Shown: positions 1 through 12,600 of the stretch, in pieces | Position numbering within the stretch: position 1 is the stretch's first letter | Layout: each line of letters begins with the position of its first letter | Source: Amphimedon queenslandica | Taxonomy: Eukaryota; Porifera; Demospongiae; Haplosclerida; Niphatidae | Assembly: GCF_000090795.2 (NCBI RefSeq) | Contig: NW_003546247.1 | Coordinates: 157,778-221,777, forward strand | DNA length: 64,000 nt | Direction: 5' to 3' | The notes under the pieces: model-generated | Database searches by the model: none | Seen by the model: the letters and a program-made list of their open reading frames with translations, nothing else | Told to the model about the DNA's origin: nothing | Made by a program: the position numbers and the translations under genes

Positions 1-1261
1 TTGTTGATGGCTCACTGAAGCTTAATCCTGGTCATACCACCTATTTCAGACGGATACACTCGATTTACTATTGCCTCAATAATCCTTATAAATTTATTAC
101 ATTTAATAGGAAAATTTACAACTAACTTGGCAGAGTGGTGGATGCACATCAGCACAAAGTTCGATGAAGGGAAACAGATAATTAGATCTCAGGCAGGAGG
201 TTGAATGGGTAGGTGTGCTGGTGCAGGTTTAAGATCAAATATTGGAGGTGATTGGGGTTTAAAAGTATGGGAGAAGGTAACTGGTACCAAACCAAACCCA
301 GTTTTTGACAGTGTTTCAAAGACACGAGTAAGCCTCATACAAATAGACAGAAAGAGAAAGTCAACTGAATTATTGAAAAAAATTAGGTCTAGTAACAAAT
401 GATCACTCTCTGCTTCACAAAACGATTATAGTCAGCATAATAGCTCTCAGTGTGTATTAGATGTTGCTAACCCACAGTATCCTCAGTCAATATTGGAAGA
501 TGTAATGTACCAATATTGCTCAACATACGTAAAGGTGACAGATGACAGAATAGAAGACATAGAAAGAGACACAAGAGGACAGTTTAGGTCAAATACAGTA
601 TGGTTAGCAGAGAGAAAACTGAAAGTAACGTCTTCTGTCATAGGAGAAGTGAGAAGAATAGACGAAATACCAAATATTCGACATTTAGAGGAAATAAAGC
701 CACAGTATGAGGTAGTCAAAATGAGGGAGTTTCTCGATCCTAGTACTTTGAGAAATCTCGCCATCTTCCTTTTTTGCCAGGGGCCTCGTTATCTCCAGCT
801 CTCATCCTTGGCTAACACCGAGTCCAGACTGTCTTCTATATGATCCAGAGAGTGATGACCATCATGGACTAGTAGAGTTCAAAAATCCATACAACTGCAG
901 GAATGAGAATTTAGGAGATGCTTCACATTTTAAGGACTGTTGCCTCATTGCTGACAGCCTGGGCCTGCTTCGTCTCAAAATAAAGCACAATTACTACTAC
1001 CAAATACAAGCAGCAATGTTTCGTACAGGAAGAAAGTGGTGTGGCTTTGTAGTTAGAAGAAATGTAGACATCCATATAGAGAGGGTTGAATGGAATGAGC
1101 AGCTATGGCAAGGCATTCTACTAAAGTTGAGGGACTTTTACTTTACGGGGCTTTTACCTGAGCTAGCACAGCCTCTCTACCCAAGTTGTGGATCAATCAG
1201 AGAACTATCAGACTGGTTGTATGATAAGGACTTAATGTTTCAAGAGTTTGTGCTTCTTTGA
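1..1261 (+). pseudogene. YqaJ-type nuclease gene remnant (transposon-like family)
   Basis: Pieces of one protein follow each other along the plus strand in changing frames. Around 125-200 is NLAEWWMHISTKFDEGKQI; then WGLKVWEKVTG and KPNPVFDSVSKTR (about 255-330); then WLAERKLKVTSSVIG (about 600-650), which fits the conserved entry to the YqaJ nuclease fold. SPDCLLYDPES and GLVEFKNPY (about 815-890) carry the acidic residue and E-x-K typical of the catalytic core, and HNYYYQIQAAMF (about 985-1020) is the usual Q-x-Q helix. The reading ends at 1261. YqaJ proteins are lambda-exonuclease-like DNases; in invertebrates the domain is often part of repeated, transposon-like genes. The part before base 1 is outside the window. 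The frame changes make this a pseudogene. A second relative lies at 49.8-51.9 kb. Family assignment is fairly sure; the mobile status is inference. Confidence 0.72.
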
Positions 1262-2140
1262 ACAAGAGCAAGAGAAGAATAATAGCCATGCTTCCAAGCA
1301 TGGTACAAAAATTGAAAAATTATAACTTAATAATTAAAAATATATACGGTATCTATACATTTTAATCTAACTTTTATAATTAATACGGTAAGTTCTAATG
1401 AAAGGAAAAAGATTATTTACGGTTAAAAATAGGTATACCAGAACCTTAAAAGTACTAAATATTGACAAAGGTATTTTAGGTGCACAACCATAACGTGAGG
1501 CTCCACCTCTTCATTTTGAGGGTGATAATTTTAAGTATTATATAATTTTAAAAGAGCTAGCAAAACATACTTGTACTTCTCAATGCATGTCTAATAAAAA
1601 TTAGTTTTAAAAGGTGTAAATATTATACTACTAAAATTATTGCAGGTATGTGTACTCCCAATTTACATGGAGACTACTCTGATGGCTACATGAAGACTGA
1701 TTCCTCATAGCTGAATGACTATACCACAACTCTAAAGATCTTTGTCCTTAGATGTATCACTATTTCTCCTGAATCATAATTATTTAGATATCTTTTTTAA
1801 ATAATTTAAAAATCATCAGTTGAATTCACCAGACTTCATGTGATCCATTTTCATTGGAGGTTTGTCTTGTTTCCTAGTGTTATTCTGCACATGCTCGAGC
1901 CCCCTTCCTGCACAGAGCAGGAGCCTAAGCTCGCTATTGCATGCAGGAGGGTGGGTCTGGCCACTCAGGACTATGTGAGACTAATACGCGAGAGTGACTT
2001 CTCGCAATAATTTATTTTCTATACCATGATTTGTATTCTAAATTCATTTTTATTGAAATACAACAACTTCATAAAATAAAAAAATATCAACAGTAATTAG
2101 AGGTATACATTACAAAATGAAGTAAATGTATGTTAAAATA
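1262..2140. other. AT-rich spacer, no gene recognised
   Basis: No coding pattern was recognised on either strand. A short GC-richer patch (about 1895-1985) with a small TCCTGC/GCAGGA hairpin stands out from the AT-rich surroundings but matches nothing I can name. Confidence 0.5.
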
Positions 2141-2335
2141 TGTGACCGTAATTGACAAAAGGTACTTTATGGCGGATTTTAAAATCCATTATTATAATGA
2201 AAAACATCAACCTGTGAGTGCTCTGTTGGACACAACCATGGTTTTTAGAAGTTACATAGTAACTTTGGAAGTTGGATTTTTTTGGCAATAAAGACAAATT
2301 TCACTAGCCGCCATAAGGTACCTTTTCTCATTATT
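2141..2335 (-). mobile_element. MITE family 1, copy 1 (reverse orientation)
   Basis: Starts TGTGACCGTAATTGACAAAA after a TA and ends in CCATAAGGTACCTTTTCTCA, the inverted counterpart. The interior (ATCAACCTGTGAGTGCTCTG) is the reverse complement of the inside of the copies at 2727, 14479 and 25196, so this copy lies the other way round. The right terminus is more diverged and about 40 bp of the family's usual length is missing. Confidence 0.85.
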
Positions 2336-2726
2336 AAAGTGTTTTATTAGTTTAGAAGAGCTAAATGCATTTTAAAAGTCATAAAGGGAAAGTGAAGCTA
2401 CATAAACATTAAATTTTGATGTTAATGCAATTAACTAATAAGAAACATAGTCAGTTTATTATAAATAGGTTGACAAATTCATAAAATTAATGAAAATTGG
2501 AGGAAAAGCTATATCATTACTTTTTTGTTTTAAGAAGTATTTTTATCCTTATTATTTAGTTATTTTCATTAATATTCAAGTTTTTGATTCCTTTAATTTT
2601 AATTCATTAAAAATTTTACTTTTGTGGTCAGAAGCTGTGTTATCCTGTGTGTTGTATACAGTGCATGTGATTACTTTTGCCAGCTTTTTTATTGATTATA
2701 CAGTTATGTTTCTGCTGATGAGAATA
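2336..2726. other. AT-rich interval between two opposed MITE copies
   Basis: 391 bp with no recognisable gene. A short open frame (2490-2741) runs into the next MITE and is rich in F, L and I, as expected from AT-rich DNA; I do not regard it as real. The flanking MITEs face opposite ways, so the block from 2141 to 2965 could in principle behave as a composite unit. Confidence 0.5.
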
Positions 2727-2965
2727 TGTGACCATAATTGACAAAAGGTACCTTATGGCGGATAGGAAAATTGGTCTTTATAGCCTTAATAATCCATCTT
2801 CCTGAGGTCCATTTATCATGAAATTACTCCAGAGGATGCAAAAAGTTAATATGCAACTTTTAGAAACAATAGTTGTCTAACAGAGCACTCACAGGTTCAT
2901 ATTTTTCATCATAATGATGAATTTTAAAATCTGCCATAAGGTACCTTTTGTCAATTATGGTCAAA
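2727..2965 (+). mobile_element. MITE family 1, copy 2 (complete, 239 bp)
   Basis: Terminal inverted repeats of about 37 bp: TGTGACCATAATTGACAAAA at the left and its complement TTTTGTCAATTATGGTCAAA at the right, continued inward by GGTACCTTATGGC. Flanked by TA on both sides (2725-2726 and 2966-2967), the target duplication used by Tc1/mariner-type transposases. No coding capacity, so it would depend on an enzyme in trans. Confidence 0.9.
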
Positions 2966-4189
2966 TATATTTAGGATATTACTTATCCTTTACTGTGCTA
3001 TACACATTTTAAGAAACAAAACTTGCAGGGCTGAGGTAGGTGAGCATTGTGGGCCACCACATCCACCCAATCCTCCTTTAGCTTGAGCTAGCTCCATTTG
3101 TACTAGTCGTTATGTACTAGCAGTATTCTAATTAACATGTTGTGAGTTGATCATGGATGGATAGTGGCTATAGTTGACTCTAATGCATGGATACATCATA
3201 GTATGATTTGACTAATAATAACTAGCAAATATCAACTTTCTTTAATGCAGGCTTTCTCCTTTTTTAGAACATCCTGCATTCACTTATAGATAAATATAAC
3301 CGAGGGTGTAATCCAGTACAAGCTCCAAGCCAAACGTTAAATTATGGGAACAACAATTATGAACTAATAATAATGTTTTTTCTAATTTTTTATCATGACG
3401 CAATATTTGAAGTATTACTTTGAATTATGCAATAGTTTTTGCACGGCCTAGAAAAATAATATTATTCAGTTTATGAATATTTGGCACTATAAGATTTATG
3501 ATTAGAAACTATGAATTTTAATTGATTTAAATTTGTGAATTACCTGGTATGAATTGACGATGTCAGGAACTACATAAATATTCACGAATCTTGAAAGTTC
3601 CTGGAACTTGCTTTGCATGTTTAAATCTGGATAGAAGAAGAAAAACAAAAATTAAAACTATTGAACAATTCTTTAATAATTATTACAAGATATAACTATC
3701 AATAATTTGCACATCTTATGCAGTAGTAAATGCCAACACAGCAAAATCTGTTTTAGTTAGGACACATGTATAAGACTAATGTAGCAGGATAAAACTAGAT
3801 AAGTCTTATTTTAGCGACTGATGATATATTGATAAAAATATCAAAATAACATCCTGCATTTTGCCGCTTTTTTTGTGGTCTGAATATGCACAATGAAACG
3901 CTGACATTTAATTTTGAGTAAGGAACTTCTCGCTGGACTAAATGTGTTCATATGTGTAATCTAGGTACCTGTTCACTACACGTCTGCGTCAGAGACTTCT
4001 GACTCAGAGTAGCTCTCTGTTTCATAAAACATTGAACATAATGATACACCGTCCACTAATGTAGAAATTGTGTGTATAATAATAAATAAGGATGAAATGC
4101 ACTTACCAAAAATACATACAATGAAGGTTGGTTAAAAAAAGTCACTGCATGTATACTAAGACAAACAGCATCTGTGAAAAGAACTTCAT
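2966..4189. other. AT-rich spacer, no gene recognised
   Basis: No recognisable coding sequence, RNA gene or clear repeat boundary was seen. Confidence 0.45.
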
Positions 4190-4733
4190 CTCAAAAGCAG
4201 AATCATCTCTATTCCTATGTTAGACAATCTTCTTCCTGAACTCAACAATAGATTCACTGAGTATCAGAAAAAGGCATTACAATGTTTATTAATTGGTTAC
4301 ATCGTTAATGGTAAGCGAGAATCCTACCAGTGCCTTTGATACAGTGATGAAAGCAGCAGAGTTTTATGAAGCAGATCATCCCCTTGCATCGTCTCTTACA
4401 AGCGAGCTACACAATTGGCATACAAGTGAACCACATTAAAGGAAAGTCATAGTATAACAGCCTTACCTACTACACACTATGCAACACTCCCTCAAATTTC
4501 AAGTTTGTATCGTAATATTAAAGCCTTTGTTACAGTTCTTTGTACTGACAGTTTGCACTGCTGAAAGATCTTTCAGTAGGCTTAACAGAATAGAAACAAA
4601 CCTGAGATCAATTATGAGCAATGAACACCTCTCAGGGCTTACTTTACTTCACATCCTTCAGGATGTATCAGTCAACATAGAAGTGATCGAAGAATTTGCT
4701 AGACTTTGTCTAAGACGTATCCAAATGTTTTGA
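4190..4733 (+). pseudogene. hAT transposase, C-terminal fragment
   Basis: The last part carries the hAT dimerisation signature: TAERSFSRLNRIETNLRS, then LSGLTLLHI, ending in FARLCLRRIQMF (4479-4733). The stretch before it (about 4309-4436) reads SENPTSAFDTVMKAAEFYEA and HNWHTSEPH and ends at a stop, and the linker between is in another frame, so the gene is broken. hAT transposases are cut-and-paste enzymes with an RNase H-like core interrupted by a helical domain; only the C-terminal end, used for dimerisation, remains. The wording resembles the ZMYM1/TTF branch seen elsewhere in this window (10.6 and 48.8 kb). No terminal repeats were found around it. Confidence 0.75.
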
Positions 4734-6639
4734 TTGTTTTTTTTTATGAAAAATATTATTGTAACAAACTTTGTGGTCGTCACCATATTAAAAACGGCAG
4801 TTATGCCTCTGCGGCAAGGTAGCTCCACAAGTTTTTTGTGGAATACGCTATGTATCATATGCAAACACAATTCTGGATTAACAGAATAGTCCTTCTAAAT
4901 CCTTTCAGCACAACTTCAATTGAGGAGATGTGCAATAAAAAAAAATTGTTGGTTGTCAGATGGTCACCCAAGCCGCATTTCCTGTTGCCATTACCTGTTT
5001 CAAATCTCTTGGATTTACTCTACTAACTATGGTTATAGACCTTGTTCTTATTTGCTATGCGTTTATTTACCTTGAGACTGCGTACCTTGTTAGATATATC
5101 CAATGAATGCCTTAACCTCAGTGTATAACCTATACTTTCTCCTTCTCTTTGTTTCTCCTTTAGATGAGCTAATTAGCTCTCCAGTCCTTCATATGATAGT
5201 TTTTGTTAGGTGTTGAGCTGATTCTGATACATGCACTGCTTCCAGCGACAATGTTATTAAATTTTATTGCAGGTTTTGTTAGAGAAAACTTTTGCAGGTA
5301 CCACAGGTATAATAGCACATTTTAAATCTTCAAACAGCAAAGATTATTGCTGCTGCTTTTACTTCCTGGTTTGCACCCGCTCGTTTAACAGTAACATCAA
5401 AGGCCATGACCAGCTGTGATGTTTAGGTGTTGCTCGAAAACGCTAAAATCTGCTGATCAATCTCATTGTTGCATGAAATATAAATAACATTAATTTTTTC
5501 AACATCAGAACAAAAGTCAAAAGGTGAATTATTAACAATGATGGGTGTCCCATGCAGCAAGTAATGTTTTTCAGAGCTAACTGTTCTAAACATGCTCTTT
5601 TTCTGGACATATTTTAAGCCAATTGGAAAGGTTTAGACTTGAATATTGTAATAATACCCCAGGAAGTAAGTTAAACTATTCATACCTATGAAATTTCTAC
5701 CTCAACTATTCTGCTGCATTGCAAGTCTGTACAAAATTGAATTAATAATATAAGGAATGTCACCGTTTACCATGCAACATGAACTTCAATATCTGGAGGC
5801 TTAGTGGCTCCATATTGTATTTATAATTAACATTACTGCTGTGGTTACTTGCAATTGAATCACATAAGTTGCACATAATCTCTTACACATTAAGAAAAAT
5901 TTTTTTGTTGTTTTTTTATAAAGCACATTGTGTCATTGATTGCAATATTAATGTCAAATCCTTCTGACTTAAGCTACAAAGTCTATGAAATGCTAGATAT
6001 ATTCCATAATTTATCATGAATGGAAGTTGTAAGCAATGATTTCAAGAGTTTTACTAACAATTTAAATAAAATAACACATGTGAGAAATGATGCTTTCAAA
6101 TAATTCACACACACCATGGCGGGTAGGCTGGTTCGAGTTTTTGTTGCAACTTTTGGAAAAATATGTACTGATGGAGCAAGTTCTTTACATAGATCTTCCA
6201 CTTAAAAGATATTATGTCATCAGCAAACAAAAGGTCCTGTATAAAATTAATTTGTTTTTTCTGTTTTAGTAATTCCATTTTATTTATCCAAGTTGCAAGG
6301 TCATACCTGCAATTTGCTTTTGATTTTGGCAGCGCTTAACTTTTGGCAATCATGCTGTAAAATTGTAATTGGCGCATGTGCATTAATGATTAGCAGTATT
6401 AATATTAGTGATTTTTCTTGCAAACTGCCAATCGCAAATATAAAATTTCACCAAATTAAAGCGCTATACGGTATACATAGTGCATGTCATTAAAATACCA
6501 AAAAGATGCTGAAAAAATTCCCTTTTTGAGATAAATTCTGAAAGACGGGCATTCCTCAGCCACAAAAAAACAGCACATGTCCTGTTTCTGCAATAGTCCA
6601 CTTAGCAAAAAGATTTTGTTAGGCTGATTTTCTATCTCT
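4734..6639. other. AT-rich spacer, no gene recognised
   Basis: No family could be recognised. A stop-poor stretch on the minus strand near 5240-5530 reads plausibly as protein in pieces but matches nothing I know. Confidence 0.4.
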
Positions 6640-7000
6640 TGAAGAATTTAATAAATTCACTTTGTCTTCTTCTGACCTTCCTCATTCAATAGAATATTAT
6701 GCTGCTAGTAATAAAATGAAACCCAAAAATGGCTCTTATTGGTCTGAAGAGGGCTAAATGAAAACATTAGATGGCAAACCCGGTTCTTTGTCTATTGGCT
6801 GGACTTTTCATAATCCAATTTCAAATGCTCCATTTGAAAGGGGATTTTCCATGCAATGGAAAATTCACAATGATCAAGAAAACAACTTGATGCAGTCAAC
6901 CATCATGATCATCATGTCTATTAAAATGAATTGGGACTGCAGTTGCTGTGATGTTTCTTTTTATCGGGAACTATTGCATCATTGTAAAAAGGCCACTTAA
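6640..7000 (+). pseudogene. hAT transposase, second C-terminal fragment
   Basis: An open frame (6758-7000) contains FHNPISNAPFERGFSMQ followed by a helix-like segment, which fits the SNAxCERGFSxQNRIK motif at the start of the hAT dimerisation domain in the zinc-finger/hAT branch. Upstream in the same area LEEFNKFTLSSSDLPHSIEY and KNGSYWSEEG precede a stop. The C residue of the usual motif is F here. It is shorter and more diverged than the copy at 4.2 kb and belongs to another hAT branch. Only the C-terminal end is visible. Confidence 0.45.
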
Positions 7001-7239
7001 GTGACTCTTCAACAGACTGACTAATCACTAGTAGCTTTCAGTCTATTGATTAGTGACTGTACTATTATGACCAATTAAAGGGTAGGTTCTGCCAAAAAAA
7101 AAAATTATTATAAATCAAAATTTGACTCATTGAAACAATTATGATAGAAATATTTGTAGCTGAAAATCTCAACTGAAAGATATAAATAGCATGTTCAAAA
7201 AGTTTGCACCATTTGGCTGCATGAAATAGCACTTGTGGT

Positions 7240-7470
7240 AGTGGGTGTGGTGTCAGAAAACATAGCAGGAGGCCAAATTAGCATTGACAAAAGTAGTGAA
7301 GAGTTGTGCTGCTGCCAACTGTAGCAATAATTAAAAGCATGTAGTTGGCCTTTTAAGTTCCCAAGTGACAAGAAAAATAGGCAGCTGTTCAAAAAACAAG
7401 TCCAGAGAACTAGAGCCAGACAAAAAGGCCCGAGCAACTTTGTTACCTCTGCTGCTGCCACTTGACTGAG
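7240..7470 (+). pseudogene. THAP-like zinc finger fragment (tentative)
   Basis: Plus-strand frame reads SCAAANCSNN (about 7303-7332) and, in a second frame, FKFPSDKKNRQLFKKQVQRT (about 7350-7410). THAP domains begin with C-x-x-x-C-x-N and have an F-x-F-P-x-D segment followed by a basic helix, so both pieces and their spacing fit. The later C-x-x-H pair was not located. THAP domains occur in P-element transposases and host proteins; here the frame is broken, so this is probably a transposon leftover. Confidence 0.35.
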
Positions 7471-7949
7471 GACTGCTATCAAGCTCCATCATTAACTTTA
7501 AGCCATGGTTATCAAAATAAGTATTGTTTCTTAACTATAATCTAACAATAAATTGGGTATAGAACAAGACAGATGTTGCAGTCTCGCACTGTTTCCTCAA
7601 TATATCCCACCAACAACTCTACTATATTTATCAACTCTGTGCAGACTTTCAAAGCAGGAGGCAAGCGAGGCTATGACAAAATTTAGCTAGCTATTATGTA
7701 TAATAGTTATTAATTTTGATGAAACAACAGATGAGTCAAGGTAACAAACTTATTGTATTTCCTTAAAAAAGGGCCAGGCATTCATTGCGTAACACTAACA
7801 AAATGATGCGAAAAAAAGGTTTTAAAACTTGGGCTTTAACCTGCCACTGTGTTTACCTTATGAAGACTGAGGATGAACATTTAGGCTCCTTGGACCACTC
7901 GAAGCACAATGGCACACAAGCAATAGTGGTAATATATATGTGACAGCCT
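7471..7949. other. AT-rich spacer, no gene recognised
   Basis: No coding or repeat structure recognised. Confidence 0.4.
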
Positions 7950-7996
7950 GATAGGCGCTTTTTTGAGTATGGCCCTTATTGAAGGAAATACGGTAT
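7950..7996 (-). repeat. Solo terminal repeat of the TACCGTA element
   Basis: The sequence GGCCCTTATTGAAGGAAATACGGTA is the reverse complement of the left terminus (TACCGTATTTCCTTAAATA, then AAAGCC) of the complete element at 47749-48010. Only one end is visible, so it is a relic. Confidence 0.5.
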
Positions 7997-8196
7997 GTAG
8001 AAAGAAGCATAAACGTAGACAATGATGAGGAGAAAAGACATTTGTACGTTCCATACAATAATGTCATTATTATAAGGTACATGTTGTTGTATCATTGGAC
8101 GCCATAAAATGAAAGGCACCGCATTAGGTTTATGTCTGGTAGTTAATCACATCTGGTGCAATATACATATTTTTGAGGATGTGACATAACTATGAT

Positions 8197-8325
8197 AACC
8201 TGTCGTTATTATTGCCATCACAACTGAACAAACCATGCTGTACTGCTGGTGAAATATATAATGCAAATTATATATTTCTCCGGCATGGTTTTGTTTAGTT
8301 GTAATGGCTGTAATAACGACAGGTC
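8197..8325. repeat. Foldback (inverted) repeat
   Basis: Left arm ACCTGTCGTTATTATTGCCA, followed by an ACTGAACAAACCATGC-like stretch, is matched by the right arm GCATGGTTTTGTTTAGTTGT and TAATAACGACAGGT in inverse orientation. Between them is a second small inverted repeat, GAAATATATA ... TATATATTTC. The arms are about 40 bp with a spacer of about 45 bp. It looks like a foldback MITE with no coding content. Confidence 0.75.
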
Positions 8326-8849
8326 ATCTGCAAAGTAGCAAAATATTTTATTACTAAAAATTTTGTAAATAAACCGATGTAATAGTAGTCTCTATTTCTG
8401 CGTGGATTGATTGAATTGCATGCATGTTATATGCCAAAATGAATTCAGTCATTGCGACGACTTTTCATGTACAAGTGTAGCTCTTCCTAGAGCATTTGAG
8501 ACTGATTCTGCACCACTAGCAACATCTAAGGTTTATTCCTTACTGCTTATCATATTTCTATTACCACACAGCCATTTAGTATGAACCTTCATGTCTATAG
8601 TAGTGTCGAAGGGATCGAAACCTCTAAAAATTTCTTCCATTACATTAGCAATATCACAGGCTAACCTTTCATGAGGGCTTCAGATATTTTTGTATTAGGT
8701 TTCTTTTTTGTTATTTCTTTCTCAATGCCATATTGGTGCTTACAGTTGTACCATGTGCTACTGAGCATGAGTATGACCTTTTCATTCTAAGACTTCCCAT
8801 AATAGAAGGCATATAGAACATAGCTTTTCCCTTGTTGGTGTATTACATA
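8326..8849. other. Spacer, no gene recognised
   Basis: Nothing recognisable on either strand. Confidence 0.4.
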
Positions 8850-8910
8850 TACACTCAAATGATATTTATAATCCCTTGTGCTACGCCCTTGGGATTATTA
8901 ATATTCTTTT
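8850..8910. repeat. Hairpin repeat with GCTACGCCC loop, partial
   Basis: TATAATCCCTTG then TGCTACGCCC then TTGGGATTATT forms an imperfect hairpin (TAATCCC paired with GGGATTA). The same hairpin core recurs in the duplicated repeats at 13.8-14.3 kb. Boundaries uncertain. Confidence 0.45.
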
Positions 8911-10559
8911 CGTTTACACCTGATACACCACTTTGGGTCATGTTTCATATATTACCTGGAATTTTTTTATTCCTAGTAAAACAAGACGAAGAAATACAAG
9001 TCATTATTGAAGGACAAAGCGAAAATTATAAAATAATTGGTGTTCTTTTTCGGGTACTCATGGGAGCATTAAACCAAAACTTTCAGATGTTGCCATCCAT
9101 TGTACAATTCTTGCAGACACATTTAGTCTACATCTGAGGAAATGGTTGCTCAGTAATTTTTTATTGTCAACTTATTTTGTAGGAAACTTTAATGATATAG
9201 TAGTGCAAATGAAAGCAATGAAGAGAAAAGTGCAGGTAAAACTTGTAATAAGGAAATTGCAGATGCTACTAATTTTGATTATAACTCCGATTCATCATCT
9301 TTTAGTTCCATGTTAATAACAACATTTTAGTGCTATGACATTTGCATCGCTTTAGAATCTCTGACACTACTACTTTGATGTGGATGTTGAACCTGAGACC
9401 AATCAGAGTGATAACAGCAGTAATGTGTTTTCTTTAAAAATCATTACAGTAGCATTTCTCATGACTTTGCTGGTAACTTCTTTAAAGAGAAGAAATACAT
9501 ACTCTTTGGTCTTGCTTATTGGGTCTGTTTGAAACATGTCAATACTAATGTCTCTATATCTACACTCGGATCAGTTCTACACTTAAATGAATCATCATCA
9601 GCTTGACTACAAGCCTACCTGCATTAGTCAACCTGGTAATTAGAACCTACAAGTAAGCTCTTTTAAGATCGGCATCATCCAGGATCATTTCTTCAATCGA
9701 CACATTAATTCCTCAATTTCATAAGCTGTTGCTAGAATCTTAAAAACAGCATTTTTGTGATCAAAGATGTTTCTCTGGACTTCCCATGCATGTAGGAGGC
9801 AGTAGAGTGTCATTCTGTCCACACAGTTTAATTGAAGTCTTTAAATTTTATCTTTTTGTTTCAGCACTATAGAGCTATACATTTTCTTCTAATCGAAGAT
9901 AAAAATGCTTTCTTTCATCTAGTTATGCTCCTGTAGCATCCTGTGGCACCAAAAGCTGTGAACTACCAAACCATGTGAGAAGTCGTGTTGCAGGATGCAA
10001 TTAAGAACTCTCCATATGTCAAGGTGCTTGTGTTAAAAGCTATTATTGGTAATGCTCGAAAGAATGATTAATATTTCTAATTATACCGACACCAGTTATA
10101 AAATCCCTATTTCTTTGTTGGGTCTTCTTGACCATTGTAAGTGATCTGATTCTTGTTTTATTTTATTCCCCTTGTTTCGTCCTAAAAATAATTGAGATAA
10201 TATACTTGTCAATATCACATTTTTATATTATTATTATGGGGTATCAGAAGCGTTGTGTCAAAGTCCCCTCAAGTTAACTTTGCTACTTTCTTGTGAATAA
10301 TGAAGTGGAGCAATCCTAACATGGTTGTAAGACACAGAGCATGTACTTTTATACAGTAATGGAGAGAGAGTGAATGTCTTTTGGTCAGTAATAATTGATA
10401 TATCATGTATTGTGCAGAAGAATGAAAAGCCAAGAAAATTTAACACCACTGTATACTAAAAATCACGATCACTCTTTTTTCAGTTTGGTTACCTCTTATG
10501 ACACTATATTGCTAATGCTATTAATATAAAAAGTTAAGAGAGCTTTATTGTTTTGTTCT
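8911..10559. other. Spacer, no gene recognised
   Basis: Several short open frames are present, but none has a motif, composition or context that supports a gene. Confidence 0.4.
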
Positions 10560-12600
10560 GTCGACACCTTCAAACTCAGCTAGTGTGTCCTCTTTAATTT
10601 AAGGAGCTAACTTGATGGATTAGAGATCACTTTCAAGTGACGGTTAAGATACATACACTAGCCTTTCATTGGTCATTGTGGTCCATTAATGAGTCTTGAT
10701 CGTCCTTAAAGTCGAGAAACTTCTCTCACACTGTGCTTTACTCATGACTAAAGTCAATGCAACATCAATAAGCTTTGATATTGTAGGAAAACCAGCTTGC
10801 ATTTGCAAAAGATGATTGCATGTTAAAAAAGAGTTTCAGCTTTGTTTGTATACATTAGTTTTTGTTTTCCAAACAAACACTCATTTTAAAGCTGCTTAAT
10901 ACTTATGTTGTACCTTACAGAGGCAGAAGAAAGAAGAGATGAGTCAATGAAATGAGGAGACATTGGACAATGGATTTCATATGATTTACATTAATGTTGA
11001 AGTATCTACGTTTAAACTCATAAAGTATGATCTAAAACAGGAAAAATGCATTGATGCTTATTAAATACAAAAGAGATTCATGATGACAAATTATTGGCTT
11101 AATTCAAACTGAACTGTGGATTTACCTAGGTGGTCTCTTCTACGTGAGTTTTCAAAATTTTCATCATTTCGTACAAGGCTACCACTGATTTTACGAATGT
11201 GTATGTATGCTACCATAATTCAACACTTCTCAAATCTTTCAGTGTTTGCTATATTACTATAAATGTAATTGAGTTCTACATTGTAGCTGGTCAGATACAG
11301 ACTTTGTTAACAAAAAAATTTGCTGTAATTTGATCTGAGGAGATAGGAGCTTAAATGAAGATACTTGATGAAAATGGCCTATGGCTTCAATGGCTTGGGT
11401 TTTATCAGCATCATCAAGATATTCCAGAGTTTCAATGATTCAGCCATAAGTACTAGCAATTGTATGAAGTGCTAAAATTTGACAAGCGTCTGATAAACTC
11501 GGTATTGGCTTAATCTGCTGTCTGCATGAAGTCCCTTATGAGCTTCAGTAAAAAGGGTATGACCTTTACTAGTAGAGATGATGATGCAAAGAGCCTGTAC
11601 TAGAGAAAAGAATTCAAAGGCATTATAGTTGTTCTTGTCATAGTCAACTTGCACAAGATTTAGCACATAACCGTGACAATGAATATAAGAGGCATTTGTA
11701 GCTGCTTCACTGATTCGCTGTTGAACTCCAGTACATCTGCCACTCATGATGGATGCTCCATCATACCACTGACACTACTGTTTTCGGATCAAAATGATAC
11801 GGAGCTAAAGTTTAGGGTCTAGAATAAATTTTGTTGGCCTTTGAGCATCAAGATTTTTAGCTGAATAAAATGTAAGAAAACGCTGTGTTATAGCTACTTT
11901 TTTAACATCAATACATCTAACAGGAATGGACAGTTGCTCCTAGTTAATACAATCTTTTGTTTCATTTACCATAATGGAGTAGTAATCTGATTTCTCAACT
12001 GATGCACCTATTTTTCTTGTAACTAGAATAGCCATAATTGGAAGGATGCTGTTCTCAAAAGTGGGAAAGAGTACTTCACATTTCTTGGACCATGATAATG
12101 ACTGTATTAAACTACAGAATCATGGTGAGCTATTACTTAAAGAATTTCTCTATAATTACCATTGTTTAGAGAGGTGTTATATTCATCGTGACCATGTAAA
12201 GCAATTTCTGTTTGCTACAAAGTATGGTAACTCTTCTATAATGGTAATTATGTAGTGGCAATTTTTCTTATTTTCCTCAACTCCAGCAATGCATAGCTAC
12301 CTTGCCACTGAGTGATGCTTTTCTAAAGCAAAAGACTGATTATAAGCAATTGTTGATTGCTTATGGGTGATGCAGTTTGCATGGCTCACCAGTACACCTT
12401 TGGCTCCAGTAGCTTACTTCCAGTCTCTGAATCCTATCAGTAAAATTTCTGTCTTGTCTTCTATAACCAGCACTAGGAGAAACAAGTAGCTCGCAAGCAA
12501 AGCAGAAAGCTATATGTTTTATAATGGAGTATTCTAACCAGGATTACTGCTTGTACCACTCTGGATTAAAGGACCTTCTTTTACCCAAAATATTTTTAAT
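10560..12600 (-). pseudogene. hAT transposase, TTF/DUF4371 type, nearly full span
   Basis: Reading the minus strand from high to low coordinates, the domains come in the expected order. Near 12560-12480 is PEWYKQ, SWLEYSIIKHIAFCFACE, the TTF-type zinc finger of ZMYM1-like hAT proteins. Near 12000-11850 are SDYYSIMVNETKD and EQLSIPVRCIDVKK, RFLTFYSAKNLDAQ, and near 11780-11480 QWYDGASIMSGRCTGVQQRI and YIHCHGYVLNLVQVD, the DUF4371 RNase H-like core. Near 10760-10640 is CERSFSTLRTIKTH and TMTNERL, the dimerisation domain. Several stops and frame changes interrupt it, so it is dead. These proteins cut and paste DNA with 8-bp target duplications; I did not locate the terminal repeats. Family assignment is confident because three separate motifs agree in order and strand. 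Confidence 0.85.

Noticed and set aside
1890-1990. GC-rich patch as a possible copy of the GC-rich TIR at 16.6 kb
   Set aside because: Shares only short words (GCATGTGC, GGCCAGAC); alignment does not hold.
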